Shown in pieces: positions 1-11,345 of a stretch of DNA of 64,000 nt; position 1 is the stretch's first letter, and each line of letters begins with the position of its first letter. A program made the translations under genes and the position numbers. Source of the stretch: Amborella trichopoda (Eukaryota > Streptophyta > Magnoliopsida > Amborellales > Amborellaceae); contig NW_006498233.1 of assembly GCF_000471905.2 (NCBI RefSeq), positions 1,651,231 to 1,715,230 of the forward strand, given 5' to 3'. The notes beneath the pieces were generated by a model. The model had not been told where the DNA came from. It saw only the letters and a list, made by a program, of their open reading frames with translations, and ran no database searches.

Positions 1-640
1 CTTTCTCTCTTCTTTTGCAAACATGACCGACGACGCTTAGCTCTAACTGTGTTCTCTCTCTTATCTCTGTCTAGCACAGTTGGTGAAGTTCAATGCCGAC
101 TACGTCTTCTCCCTTTTCTCTGCTTAGCACAGTCGGTGAAGCTCTACATCGACTGCATCTTCTCCCTCTTCTTTGTTTAGCATAGTCGGCGACGCTCAGA
201 GTCGACTGTGTTCTCTCTATTCTTTGTCTAACACAACCTGTGACGATCAGCGTCGACTGTGTTTTCTCTCTCTTCTTTTTCTAACATGACTGGCGACGCT
301 CAGCATCGACTGTGTTCACTCTCTTCTTTATCTTACACAGCCGACGATGCTCAGCACCGACTGTGTTCTCTCTCTCTTCTTTGTCTAACACAGCCAGTGA
401 TGTTGAACGTCGACTGTGTTCTCTCTCTTTTCTTTATCTAACACAGTCGGTGACGATCAGCATCGATTGTGTTCCCTCTCTTGTCTTTGTCTAACACAAC
501 CGGTGACGCTCAGGGTCGATTGTGTCCTCTTCCTCATCTTTGTCTACCATAGTCGACGATGCTTAGCGTGGACTGTATCCTCTTCCTCTTCTTTGCATAA
601 TACAGCCGGTGACACCTAGTGCCATCTGTGTTCTTCTTTT
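1..640 (+). repeat. Hairpin minisatellite in U5 of element A
   Basis: About a dozen imperfect units of roughly 53 bp are arrayed head to tail. Each has a polypyrimidine stretch (TCTCTCTCTT type) followed by an imperfect inverted repeat. In a typical unit the arms are ACACAGTCGGTG and CATCGATTGTGT around a loop of about 8 nt. The same motif in reverse complement makes the arrays at 40,860-41,650, 45,340-46,130 and 63,460-64,000. Short open frames over the array are only a by-product of the repeat. Confidence 0.85.
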
Positions 641-1425
641 TTCTCTCACACTCTTCTCCTCCTTTCTTTCTCTTCCTCTCCTTCTTTCTATTCTCTTCGT
701 CTTCTCTTATCTTACTTCTTATTCTTTCTTTATGATCTCCAGCCTTTTTGTTATTCTTTCGTTTGATTAAGAGGGGTTGAGATTAGTCTATCATGGTAGT
801 CTTGTCATCTAGCCGTAATGTTGTTGTGCCAGAATTACTATTCTTGCTTTATTACCTGACAGATTAACCAAATTGTCTAGCTGGTCAGTATTAGTATTGA
901 TGTCTAGTAGTAATTCTGTTGAGCCGGTCTGAGTTACCGAGCCCGTTTTACTACCATGTCAGGCTAATTACCCACCAACTTAATCATTGTGCTGATCTCC
1001 CTGCCTGGTCGAATTCTTCTCTCTCCCATTTCCCTTCTCTTATTCTTCTCTTCTTCTTATGAATGTGCATGCTTGTGTACGTTCACCAAATAAGCAAGGT
1101 GAGGTCTATTGGCCCACCAGCCTTATAACATTTTCCATATGTGTGTGATTCCAGAAAATAGGAGAATATAGGCCAAGGGAGGAGATTTCGAACCAGTTTT
1201 ATGAGTGGGGGGCTTTCTTCGTGATCTAAGAGGGCGCCCACGCGAGTCAGCCTGAGTAGGTCCTGAACCCACCTTAAATTCCTCTCTCATCGGTTGGAAT
1301 ACCTGCCCTTGTTTTCAAACGAGGTTCCCGAGAGAGCGATCTCAAAGTCCCGGGTCTCCCTTGAAACCCGAGACGCATGCCGCCAATCATCTTGATCCGG
1401 AGGGTGAGATCAAGGCACCTAACTA
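1..1425 (+). repeat. 5' LTR of element A (3' part only)
   Basis: This is the downstream part of a long LTR that starts before the window. It contains a hairpin minisatellite (1-640), a pyrimidine-rich stretch, and a conserved end of about 300 bp (1,130-1,425) that matches the ends of all other LTRs here. The end reads CACCTAACTA just before the PBS, against CACCTAACCA in the related copies. By comparison with the LTRs at 40,075 and 44,520, the visible part is U5; the TATA box lies outside the window. Confidence 0.85.
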
Positions 1426-1428
1426 GCT

Positions 1429-1446
1429 TGACGACTCCAATGGGGA
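1429..1446 (+). promoter_or_regulatory. Primer-binding site of element A
   Basis: This stretch starts three bases after the LTR end and is aligned with the cleaner site TGGCGACTCCACTAGGGA of element E. That form resembles the complement of a tRNA-Arg 3' end, as described for Ogre/Tat elements. The tRNA assignment comes from memory of the family and was not computed. Confidence 0.65.
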
Positions 1447-2380
1447 CTTACTACCCCTTCGTTGGACGTACTTATTTGGTTAGTTTTTGCTTTTTTTTTC
1501 TGTATCTGCACTATGGCTTTCGGGTTTTATAACCCATTCATTCGGATCAAGGATTTTCTAATCCCCGCATTCGTGAGTGTCTCCACAGAACAAGTTCCTC
1601 GAACTTCGCTCCCAACCATCCTTTTGAGCAAAGACCCTAGGTCTAGCACCCAGATCTTAAACTGGATTGGCATGAGCAGAAACTTAAAGGTCCTGACTCC
1701 CCGTCTCCTAGCTTTGGTGGAACTTCCGCCAAGGCTCCTTGCTTCGACAACACTTCTGTTGCCGCACACAGCACACACCTTGCCACTGGCAAGTCACTTG
1801 TCGGTCGTATTGTCGAGGTACGCCGGAAGGCTGCCCAGTCCCTCTCTGCAAAAGGCAAACAAGTTGTCATTACTCCTGTGGGTCGCCGCAAGGCTACCTC
1901 CCACATTCTAGCACCACCACGAATCTCGATCCCTAGAAGCTTGAAACATCAAGGTAGAGACCCTGCCGTCTCCACCCCTCACACACACCACAAGGCTCGT
2001 GGTTCACCCACGCGAGCCACACCTTGGGGCAACCTTCAAGTCACCTCGAGGCAGCATTCAGGATCAGATCTCCTAAGGTCGGGTCCTGCACACACTGCTC
2101 ATCTGCATTTCACTGCTCGGGACAACGCCATCATTCTGCCATCCCGAGTACACAGGAGACGATTTTCTCGTCCTCCTACTCAGTACACACAAGCGCACCC
2201 TGTAAGAGGTAGGCTTCCACATGTTCTCTTGCAGACACTTTCTCACAGTTCTTGGCCTCCTAAGGTCAGACCACTTGCTCGAGCCCGAGCTGACCCCTAG
2301 GTCAATCGTGTTCCTTCTTCGCGGGGTGCACACACGTCTCTTTCACAGATAGCCCCTCTCCCTCGACTCAGACATTATCA
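1447..2380 (+). other. Leader between PBS and gag, element A
   Basis: This is an untranslated or weakly coding leader that is conserved in B (15,302-16,260), D (44,498 down to 43,791, then below 40,070) and E (62,649 down to 61,706). It has several short open frames on both strands, but none is kept in the same form in all copies. I therefore do not call a gene. The conserved stretch near 1,510-1,590 (GGTTTTATAACCCATTCATTCG) recurs at the same distance from the PBS in the other elements. Confidence 0.6.
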
Positions 2381-5300
2381 TGAGTCAACCATGTTCTTGC
2401 TTACTCCTCCTTCTTCGAGTAAGCACCTCCAGCCCTGGTACTCGACGACCTTCTCCAAGAGTATCATCGGGAACCAGCCTCATCATCTCGGTCATGTCTC
2501 TGGGGCTCATAAGAGAGCTCGGGGCAAAGATCTGATGGAAGATCGAGTCCTTCATCCTCCCCGGCCCAGGATGACTCCAGTCCCTGGCCCTCATCATTTG
2601 CCGCACTTGATGGAGATATCTCTCTCTTGTGCAAGAAGATCCGACCAGACACAATCCCGATCACAGTTTTGACGTGAGCTCGTGTGATAGGGGTCTGCGA
2701 ATTCTAACCAAGAAAATGACTAAGGCGGTCGCGGCAACCAGCTCTAATAGCCCTTTACGCCTGAATCCCTTCTACCCTCTTTAGAGGACGAAGCCTGAAG
2801 AAGAGCTTCATCAGCCTCGCACTGTGGTAAACGTTGTAGAAAATGATCCAGCCACTCAGCGGCCACTGTCTCAAGACCGTCGAGAACCGCTCCTCACATT
2901 ATTAGCATACAAAATCCGAGTACATTAGGGGCATGCTGACCCCTTGCTGACCAATCTGCCACGTGCGACCCGTCAAGCTCACAAGCCCTCAACCGTGGCT
3001 AAGGATGACCCCCTTGAAGAAACAGTCAGCATGATGGTTATAGACAAACTTAACTCACAGGAAGCCTGCATGAACAAGTTTGAAGACATGGTGCGCATGG
3101 TGATGGAGAAGATTGATCGTATAGACATCACACGACAATCAACTAACCATGAGGTCAATTCCCACCACTCAGATGGTGCACCTCTAAGGCAGCCCCTTCT
3201 CTATGCCTTACAGGACAACTTTGTCCCTAACCCCATCTCATAGGCAGACATCGATGCTATAGGGACCCATCGCTTAACAAACAGGCAAATTCTGGGGCTA
3301 CAGGGTGCAACGCCTTATCAAAGGCCATACCCTTCATATATTGGCTAGGTCCTGTTTCTCTCAGATTATAAGAAAGGGAAGTTTCCCCTATTCTATGAGA
3401 CCACATCCCCCAACTAGCATATCGCTCACTTCTAGGCAGCATGTCGAGAAATAGCGGCTGATGGGACATTCCTTCTCTGTCAGTTTGTTGAAACCCTTGA
3501 TGGCCCAGCTTTTCAGTGGTATGCTCAACTCCCTCCAAACTCAATACATACTTGGGAGGAAATGGAGAAGCTGTTGCACCAGCGTTACTATGAGGTCGAG
3601 AGAGAGGTTCAAACCATCAAGCTTCTCACCTTGACTCAAGACCCCGATGAACCCGTGGACTAGTTAATATCAAGATGGAGAAATTTTGCTGCTCATCATC
3701 CCTATCCCATGACTGAGAAGGAAGTAGTCCAAACTTGTGTGCGGAACATGAGACATGAAATTTCTCTACACATTGAGGCCTCCAATCTGACTTCCATGTC
3801 AGAGTTGAGTTCTAAATCAGTCTGCATAGAAATTCTATCACACCACCACGGTAGGTCGTGACAACCGTCTGCAAAACCAGCGAACAACCGGCTCAATGGT
3901 AGCTCTCGGACTAACACCTGGGGAAGCCAACAAAAGGGAGTGATCAGTGTAGCTGTCACAGTCACTGATCCAAAGAAAGCTCCCTCCCAAACTTCAGACC
4001 TCTCTAAAGGGGTGAGCACAGCAAAGACAACAAGCAACAACAGTCGTCCAATAGAGTACCCCAGCTGGCGAATCTCAATCAGGATGATTAGTTCACTAGG
4101 CATAGGACCAAGGTCTACCCTTTTGAGAAAGAATAGGTCCCTGCACTATTCTGATTATTGTTGGAACAAAACGTGATGGAGCTTCCAGAAGCCAAGTTCC
4201 TTGAACAAGCTGGGCTCGATACATATGAAAATTATTGTGCTTACCATAGAAGGATCAATCACCCCACGGATGATTGCTTCATGCTAAAGGATATCATTGA
4301 GGCCCTGATTCAGAAGGGTCAGATAAAGCTTGAGGACCTGAAGAAGGCATTCGGGGCATCAAAAGCTTCCCATGCAGTAACCGTTCAAGAGGAAGACGAG
4401 GCCCCTAGTATCCTTCACGCCTTCTTTGTTATAATGCTTCAGGAAGGTCTAATCACACCGAATCAGGCAAGGCAACCCCGAAGCCTTGGTCAGGGAACTG
4501 AGGATCGTTGGTGCCTATACCATCGGATATGGGGTCACTACCTTTGGGAATGCAACAGTTTCCATGATATTTTCGCAAAGAAAATGCAGGAATGTCAGGA
4601 GTTTTACAACGTCCCAGTAAGTGAACCCCAAGCCACTGTTCCACCAATGCAAGAGGATCTCCCAACATAGGACCTTCCTAATAATGATTCAGGCTCTGCT
4701 GAACCCTCCAATTCTCAGCCATGGATAGTCCATCATGGGCGAAGTAGACTCAAGTCTTTAAGATGAGAAGCAGTTCGCCAAGCTAGGGTTGTTCACAAGC
4801 CCAGTGGGACGCATCAAACACCACCTCAGAAAACTAGAAAGAGATGGGCACCAAGGGTTGCTCGCTGGAGAAACAAGATGGCTTAACCTCCAGTTGAGTA
4901 GGAATTTCTCGAGCCCCTTCCTCCACTGTGAACTTTACTGGACTTTATCCCTGACACAATCCTCCTTCCTTCCCATCAAGAAGATGTCCCCATGTCATCT
5001 TCTCCTCAGAGTACTTCCAATGAGGGTGATGACGTTAAAAGCACTCCCAACAGTCTAAGCAAGGGAAAGACCTAAAAGACCCCTTGCACATGTCCAACTC
5101 TAGTGATGATGCAAAACGCTGCCCAGATGGGTTCGATGAGGGCAACGACCTTAAAAGTCCCCCACTTTCTAACCCTTCTCCTTCTCCTTCTTCTGTTTCT
5201 CATCCTTCCTCTTCTATGTCTCTTGCGAGTACGACCTTGAAATGTCTAGACTTCGAAGCTCTTGACAGAGAACTTGAGTGATCCAATATAACCAGGACAC

Positions 5301-5540
5301 AATGTAAGCGGTTGAAAAAGACGCTGGCCTAGGCAGCCAGATTCTTAACAGTTGCTGATGCCCTGGCAGCTATAGCCAAAGCAGAGCCACCTTCTTCAAA
5401 GAAGCACAAAAATTCAAAATCAAAGAAACCCTAGTGGCCCTCTGAGTTAAACTTCGAACAGAGACTAAGAGAATCAAGAGGGCAAAGATTTTACTCTCAG
5501 AAAGATTGCCACATGTTACAAGTCTATGGAGTGCGAATCA
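2381..5540 (+). pseudogene. gag: gag remnant of element A
   Basis: This encodes the structural polyprotein that would form the virus-like particle and bind genomic RNA in the cytoplasm. A likely start lies near 2,381, because the peptide LMEDRV..HPP just after it recurs in D and E; the exact start is uncertain. The retrotransposon-gag core is at about 3,440-3,760 (FQWYAQLPPNS, then EVEREVQTI). Two zinc-knuckle-like motifs follow at about 4,220-4,290 (CAYHRRINHPTDDC) and 4,500-4,570 (CLYHRIWGHYLWEC), both in the CX2HX4HX4C form usual for Tat gag. After them comes a Ser/Pro-rich linker with one copy of a 26-residue repeat (about 5,020-5,095), expanded in D and E. The tail (5,380-5,540, SSKKHKNSK type) is the last part shared with protease-bearing copies. 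The gene is broken in many places. Confidence 0.85.
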
Positions 5541-5930
5541 GTGCGGCACAAACACTGCAGACAACCGTTCAAAGACCGTGTGATTCTTACGAGGACACTT
5601 CTTTCGCTACAATTGTTGAATCTAAAATTCTCTGTAATCTCCAAGTAGAACTCCTTCAGTTTGAGATACAGTCTATATTTACGGAAGATCCTTCCATTCC
5701 TCAATTTGGGGATGGTGCAGAAATTATGATCCACCCTGGACCTCTATCGAAGGAGGAGATGTCAGAATCATGGGTCTCTACACTCGAGGTTGATCAAAAG
5801 ACCTATGAAAACAATGAGGAAGAGTTACAGGAGGCCCCATAAGAGTGGGAAGAAGGCGGTCAAGCCACAGTTGACGAGCTCGAGGAGATAAATCTTGGAG
5901 ACGAAGCCGACCTCAGACCCACTTTCATTT
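5541..5930 (+). pseudogene. Spacer domain between gag and RT, element A
   Basis: This acidic segment directly precedes RT and is shared with E (58,170-57,780, - strand); motifs are QRPCDSYED and the stretch around WVSTLEVD. A retropepsin would be expected here in a complete Ty3/gypsy pol, but I see no D-S/T/G-G catalytic motif and nothing like the protease of B (19,858-20,465) or D (35,385-36,104). Its function is unknown. It may be the pol linker left after loss of the protease module. Confidence 0.6.
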
Positions 5931-6930
5931 CAGCGAATATGTCTCCAAAAGAGAAAGAAGATTTGGCCACCTTCTTGCAAGAAAACCAAGACATCTTTGC
6001 TTAGCATTACCATGATATGCCTGGTTTAGACCCTCAAGTTGTCATTCACCTTCTCAGCATTGATTCGACTGTCAAACCTATCAAGCAAAAATCAAGAAGG
6101 TTCAGGCCTGACCTCGAAATGCAGATAGATACCGAAGTTACCAAACTCAGACAAACAGGCTTCATTATGAAGTCAAGTACCTGAAATAGCTAGCAAATGT
6201 GGTTCAAGTCAAGAAGAAGAATGGCCAAATCAGGGTTTGCATTGACTTCCAAGACCAGAATACCGCCTGTCCCAAGGATGACTTCCCGCTTCCATTCACC
6301 GAGATGCTCATCGATTCTATGACTCATTGTCAAATATTTTCCTTCATGGACGGATATTCCAGGTATAATCAGATATGCATGGCACCCGAAGATGAGGAAG
6401 CCACTGCATTCTTAACTCTAAAAGGGGTCTTTTGTTAGACAATGATGCCTTTTGGATTAAAGAATGCTGGTGCCACATACCAGAGAGCAATGATGACCAT
6501 ATTCAAAGACATGATGCACAAGGAAGTGGAATGTTATGTAGATGACTTGGTGGTAAAATACGAAGAGAAGGATGATCACATGAGAGACCTTGAAAAGGTG
6601 TTCGAGCGACTACGCCTCTATCAGCTTAAAATGAACTCTCTGAAATACGCTTTTGGTGTACGTCTAGAAATGTTCTTGGAGTTCATTGTCAGACATTGAG
6701 GGCTTGAAGTAGAGCCAGTCAAGATTAAAGCGATCCAAGAAATGCCGTCACTAACTACACTGCAAGAACTGTGCTCTCTCCAAGGGTAGTTGGCATACAT
6801 CCGCAGGTTCATCTCAAATCTCTCAGGTCGCTGTAAACCCTTTACACACCTGTTAAAGAAGGATACTCCGTTCATTTGGGATGAAGCATGTCAAGCAACC
6901 CTTGATGACATTAAGCAGTATTGCTCAACC
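5931..6930 (+). pseudogene. RT: Reverse transcriptase remnant, element A
   Basis: This is the RNA-directed DNA polymerase domain that would copy element RNA to cDNA. Visible motifs in order are the pre-RT segment MPGLDPQVVIHLL (about 6,015), KKKNGQIRVCIDF (6,210-6,250), FSFMDGYSRYNQI (6,340-6,380), MPFGLKNAGATYQRAM (6,445-6,490) and the catalytic YVDDLVVK box (6,535-6,560). The thumb/connection follows. The order and wording are those of plant Ty3/gypsy Tat elements. The nearest relative in the window is E at 57,780-56,900 (- strand). It is broken in several places. Confidence 0.92.
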
Positions 6931-7770
6931 CTTCAGTACTCTCTAAACAGATATTGAGAAGACCTCTCATCCTATACGTGATTGCTCTAGACGAGTCACT
7001 TGGGGCATTGTTGGCGCAGAACAATGATGAGGGAAAAGAAACGAAAGTATATTATCTCAGCAGCCCGATGCAAGGGGCCGAGAGGAGTTATCCCCCTATA
7101 GAAAAGATGTGCCTTGCTCTGATCTTCGTAGTACAACGACTTCGTCATGAAGTGAAACTCATATCATAAGCAGATCCTGTAAACTTTCTCGTGATAGGTT
7201 CCTGCTTGTCAAGGTGTCTTGCTAAGTGGACATTACTGCTGATGGAATTCGGCATCACGTATGTACAATAGAAGGCCATCAAGGGCCAAGCCTTGGCTGA
7301 TTTTCTTGCAGCACACGCCATATTGGTGGAATCTCTATTATCGAGTGACCTCCCTGACGAAGAAGTGTTTAGTGCTGACCCTACTGATGCGTGGGAATTG
7401 TACTTCTACGGAGCCTTCCAATCAGATCGAGGAGGCGTTGAATAGTATTCCTGACTCCAAAAGGAGTAGTATTACCACTTTCTTTCTCTCTCGCTCAAGC
7501 CGGTTCTCTTAATGAGTCAAAATATTAGGTCCATATAATCGGGTTGGAGATAGCTTTCTACCTCGACTTGGAGAAGCTCAAGATCTATGGCAACTCTTAG
7601 TTGGTTATCCGACAGCTCAAAGGGATCTATGTCATGAGGAAAGACACTCTCAAGCCTTATCACGATACTGCAAAATCGTATATGGCCCAGTTTGAGGACA
7701 TATCCTTGAGTCACATCCCCAGGAGGCTAAACTCGCAGGCTGATACACTAGCAAAACTCTAGGCTACAAT
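6931..7770 (+). pseudogene. RH: Two RNase H domains, element A
   Basis: Two RNase-H-like segments follow RT. The first (about 6,950-7,260) is the usual Ty3/gypsy RT-linked RNase H, recognised by LILYVIALDESLGALL, the YYLSSPMQGAERSYPPIEK segment and LALIFVVQ. The second (about 7,390-7,765) has the form of the extra archaeal-type RNase H known from Tat elements: W.LYF.GAFQSDRGG at its start, a GLE.AF..DLEKLKIYG segment, and the closing SHIPRRLNSQADTLAKL. The same pair occurs in E (56,741-55,900). In a working element these enzymes remove RNA from the RNA-DNA hybrid. Both are broken here. Confidence 0.82.
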
Positions 7771-9244
7771 TTAATTGTCCTCATCAGGACCCACGCTTGT
7801 TTGGGTAGCAACATGGAGACACATTGAACTACGAACCAAGGTAGACGTAGATGATGAGAGAAATATCTTCCTCGAGTGCCCTCCTTACCCATTCAGAGCA
7901 CTTCTAACAGCTAAAGAAGTAATCAAGACTGAACAAGAAATGGCACGGAGTCAAGGAGCTAAGGTTCAAAACCAGCAACCAGAGTTCTTCAACTCAATAT
8001 GTGTGGAAATTGAGCTGGTAGAATATTGGAGAGAGCCCATCACTAGTTTTCTAAAACAGGGTAGACTCTTGGAAGATCATGCCAAGAGCATCTGTGTATG
8101 TCGAATGTTTATCAAGTATACCCTCCTTGAAGGAGATGCTCTCTTCAGACAATCATTTGACGGTATTCTTCTTAGATGTGTGGACATTCAAGAAGCAAAT
8201 AAGGTGTTAGAAGAGGTACACTCAGGCATTTGTTGACTACACAAGTTCAGTCCTTAGCTCTATGAACGGATATGAAGATTGGGGTATTATTGGCCTTCCA
8301 TAAATGCTAATTCCTTAAACTATGCTAAAACGTGCCAGGTATGCCAAATGCATTCAAGCCTTATTCATCAACCTCTAGAGCCCTTACACCCTACAGTGGC
8401 ATCATGGCCCTTCCCACAATGGGGTATGAACATTGTAGGCCCAATTGACCCTCCTTCGGTGATGGGCCATGTCTTTATTCTAGCTGTAGCAGAATATTTC
8501 TCTACGTGGGCTGAAGTGGTCCCCCTTAAGCATGTTCTTGGGATAATAGTGGCCAACTTCATCCGACATCACATTATATATCAGTTAGGGATGCCTGACC
8601 GAATTATCTCGGACAATGGCCCCCAATTTTGAATCATCATATTGATCGTCTGGTTAACCAGTTTGGTTTTGAATGGAGATACTCAACTATGTACCACCCT
8701 CTGGCGAATGGCTTGGCTGAGGCCTTCAATAAGACTCTGTGCAACGTTTTACAAAAATTGGTATCAAAGACGAAGAAGAACTAGCATGAGAAGCTTCTTG
8801 AAGCCTTGTGGGCCTATCGTACGACTACACGAAATGCTACTGATTCCACTCCTTACTCTTTGGTCTATGGGGGTGTTACGTGTCGCTATACATCAAGGAC
8901 TAATCGAAGATGAAAGAGTCAAACTTTGGTATCAAGAATTGGATTCACTTGATGAAAAGAGGTTAGAAGCTCAGTAGAACCTAGAACTCAACCAAGGGAG
9001 AATGAAGAGGGCTTTCGACAAGTCAGTCAAAGTCTACTCATTAGCCCTTGGGGATCTAGTTCTGGCCGTCAAGAGGCCGATTTTTATGCATGGCTAGCGT
9101 AAAGGGAAGTTTGAACCCAAGTGGGAAGGTCCCTTTATAGTAAAAAAGGTCTCGCCTAATGGAGCTTATATACTAGCACATCCTGATGGAGAGGAGGCAA
9201 TGCCCTCTATCAATGGGTGATACCTAAAGAAATACTATTCATGA
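7771..9244 (+). pseudogene. INT: Integrase remnant, element A
   Basis: A linker (7,775-8,130, containing RTKVDVDDERNIFLECPPYP) leads to integrase, which would insert the cDNA into host DNA. The zinc-binding N-terminal part ends at YAKTCQVCQMH (about 8,325). The catalytic core has GMNIVGPIDPPS (8,425-8,460) and ISDNGPQF (8,605-8,630), the surroundings of the first two acidic residues, and later the region around YHPLANGLAEAFNKTL (about 8,690-8,740). The C-terminal part shows the GPF segment KWEGPFIVKK (9,120-9,150) and ends near LKKYYS at 9,244. Frame breaks are present. Confidence 0.88.
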
Positions 9245-9690
9245 TGCATATTCAAGAAAAGAGACTCAATGCAAAGCAAGCAAGACAGTCCAAACAATGT
9301 TTAAGCTATTTTTATTGCATTAAAATGGAGTTATAAGTCATAAGCTAAGAAGCCCATTAATAAGGAGGTTACAAGTCTCTTGCATCTGAGGATAAGAGGA
9401 CGGTTACAAACCAAAATCTATAGTGTTGCTCTTGCATCTAAGGATAAGAGGACGGTTATGGGCCCAAAAGAGTTGCTCTCTTGATGAAGAAGAAGCAAAA
9501 CCACTGAAGAATTGCTCTCCTCATGAAGAAGAAGCAAACCCACCAAAGAAGCACCCTCATCATGAAGAAGAAGAAAAACCACTTGGAGCGTCCGCTTCAA
9601 TTCATCTGACGAGTGCCACCATAAGAGTACGATTGCAGGCCAAAAGAAGAAGCCAACCACTTCCAAGTCAGCTTCAATTCATCTGACGAG
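9245..9690 (+). repeat. 3' non-coding segment with short tandem repeats, element A
   Basis: After pol there is a direct repeat of about 50 bp (ATCTAAGGATAAGAGGACGGTT type, 9,385-9,460). Then come three to four units of about 45 bp built on TGAAGAAGAAGCAAA (9,480-9,590). The same segment, inverted and with its own copy numbers, follows pol in E at 54,030-54,330. I see no gene here. Confidence 0.6.
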
Positions 9691-10016
9691 TTTATCAAAC
9701 ATACAAAGCAGACCTATCGGGCAAGGAACTGGCCTATGATGGAGAGCATACAATGTTCACAGTGGATGCCCTTCCACAGATCAACAAGGACTTCACTGTT
9801 ATGTTCGAGAACTTGGCTCCCAATAGGCATCATAAGCCAAGCCTCACTACGCGTCACCATCCTTTGCCGACCCAATTCAACGACGCCCAAGAACACCGCC
9901 GCACATAGCTCATCATCGTGCGTAGCATTTCCTACATGCAACGCACTGCCACATGTGGACACTGTAAGCATCATGCCTCTCACCATGCGCTGATAAGAGC
10001 CATCTGAGGCCAGCAC
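9690..10016. other. Conserved unassigned segment after pol, element A
   Basis: About 300 bp is conserved between A and E (53,600-53,965), at roughly 80% by eye in the best part. It stays open on more than one frame and on both strands in both copies. On the antisense strand it could give about 100 residues containing GSQVLEHNSEV and WKGIHCEHCMLSIIGQF (E has GSQVLQCNSEV and WKGIHCKQSMLFIIGQF). Sense frames are also open. It lies downstream of the antisense promoter at 10,869. I do not recognise a family, so it could be a small antisense gene, part of a longer one, or only a well-kept non-coding stretch. Confidence 0.4.
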
Positions 10017-10270
10017 CGACTATGTCCTCCAAAGGCCAGCACCAGTTGTTCTCCTAACTCCTAGCGCCGGCTATGTCCTCCAAAGGCCAGCGCCGGTTGT
10101 GCTCCCTACTCTTAATGCCGACTGCCTTTTTTGAGGATCAGCACCGACCGTGTCAGCACCCGTTATGCTTCTAATCCCCAGTGCTAGCCGTCTTTTGAGG
10201 GTCATCACCGGCTATGTCAACACTAGCTGTGTCCAGCACCGGTTGCCTATCCTAAGTAAGCACCAGTAGT
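10005..10270. repeat. GCGCCGGTTGTG-type short repeats, downstream of antisense promoter, element A
   Basis: Six to eight loosely spaced copies of a CAGC(A/G)CCGGTTGTG-like motif, about 30-45 bp apart, lie on the downstream side of the antisense promoter. Related arrays flank the antisense promoter in E (52,430-52,720 and 53,440-53,630) and lie upstream of it in D (29,985-30,235). Confidence 0.65.
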
Positions 10271-10299
10271 ATGCTTCACCATGGCTGTTCACCTCCTAA

Positions 10300-10860
10300 T
10301 GACTCCTCACTTTCTAAGACTCCTAGTTTTTGGGGCCTAAGACATTTCGCCTCCTCGAGGGTTGCATGATTTTCGATGCAATCATCACCACCTATGACAG
10401 TCCACTTCCTGTGGCCGTTCGTTTCCTTGCAACCTTCGATGTCTTGTCAGAACTCCTCCTACACTGTCGGGAACCCCCTGCAACTTTCCCTAAGTCATCG
10501 AGAAACCCCTTGCAATCATTGAGAACTACTGAAAACAGTCAGAAAATCCCCCCAAAAATTCCCAAAACTTGCAGAAATGCCCACTGCTACAGTTCCTGCC
10601 TCTTCTACCCTCGAAAACCACGGCCAGAACTCCTTGCCGTCTCGAAAAACTCCCTGGAGAATTCCTTTTACTAACTCCCTTCTTGCAACATCACCAATCC
10701 CAGACAAATGTCTCCTAGGTTTGCCGAAGCCTCCTCTGTTAACCTTGCCGGGACACCCACTATTTGACAGAGCTTCCACCGGGAACCCTCTTCTCACCGT
10801 TAAAATATCTTTTTAAGTCATTTTTACCTTCGGTGAAAAGTAGTGGAAATGGGGTTTCAC
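10300..10860 (-). other. Putative antisense transcript leader, element A
   Basis: Read on the - strand, this follows the TATA box at 10,865-10,873 and matches the regions after the equivalent + strand TATA boxes in D (30,375-30,910) and E (52,920-53,400). Shared features are the AACCCCATTT-CACTTTTCACCGAAGGTAAAAA start and later GAAGGAGTT and TGGTGATG runs. No recognisable gene follows it in this copy. Confidence 0.5.
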
Positions 10861-10864
10861 CCCC

Positions 10865-10873
10865 TTTATATAG
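10865..10873 (-). promoter_or_regulatory. Antisense TATA box, element A
   Basis: CTATATAAAG is read on the - strand, in a context also found on the + strand in D (CTATTTAAGG, 30,344) and E (TGTATAAGG, 52,893). In all three it stands about 10 bp before an AACCCCATTTTC-like stretch. A CACGTG hexamer (G-box form) lies about 140 bp upstream at 11,011-11,016; it is not seen at this place in D or E. The promoter would drive transcription against the gag-pol strand. Confidence 0.55.
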
Positions 10874-11084
10874 CCGTGGTTTCTCTCAAATGTCCCTTGC
10901 AAACTAGGAATTCCAATAGTGTCTTGGAAAGCCAAGCGACAAGTAGGCCAGATTGGGTCGGTCTTTGACCTGAGGCCCCGGTAAAGTTTCATTGCCACCT
11001 CGTCAAATGCCACGTGACACAGACTCGGACCGGGTTGGGCTTGGGTCATGCATGGATCGAGTATCAGTCCCAATCTAGTGCCAG

Positions 11085-11345
11085 CCACGCTGTTCAAGCA
11101 ACTTAGCGCCGGTTGCATTTCAACAACCCTAGCATCGGTTGTGTGCTCGACAACTTAGCGCCGGCTGTGTTCACGCAATAGCACGGGCCGTCCTCAGTGC
11201 CGGTTGTGTTTTTAACAAATTAGCACTGGCTGAGTCGTTAAGAAGCAGTGTTGGTCGTTTTCAGCACCGGTTCCATTTTCGAAGACTCATCATCGGCTGA
11301 CCATTCAAAAGAAATAATGGTCGCGGGGCCGACGCCGACTGTGTT
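11085..11345. repeat. GCGCCGGTTGTG-type short repeats upstream of antisense promoter, element A
   Basis: Six or so units carry TTAGCGCCGG(C/T)TGTGTT-like cores spaced by 35-45 bp. They match arrays at 29,985-30,235 (D) and 52,430-52,720 (E). The core CGGCGCTAA resembles the core of the LTR minisatellite (CGGTGCTAGG). Confidence 0.65.

Noticed and set aside
259-619. Overlapping 60-67 residue open frames with a repeated 'RLCSLSSLS' peptide
   Set aside because: They are translations of the 53-bp minisatellite in three frames; no start or context supports a gene.
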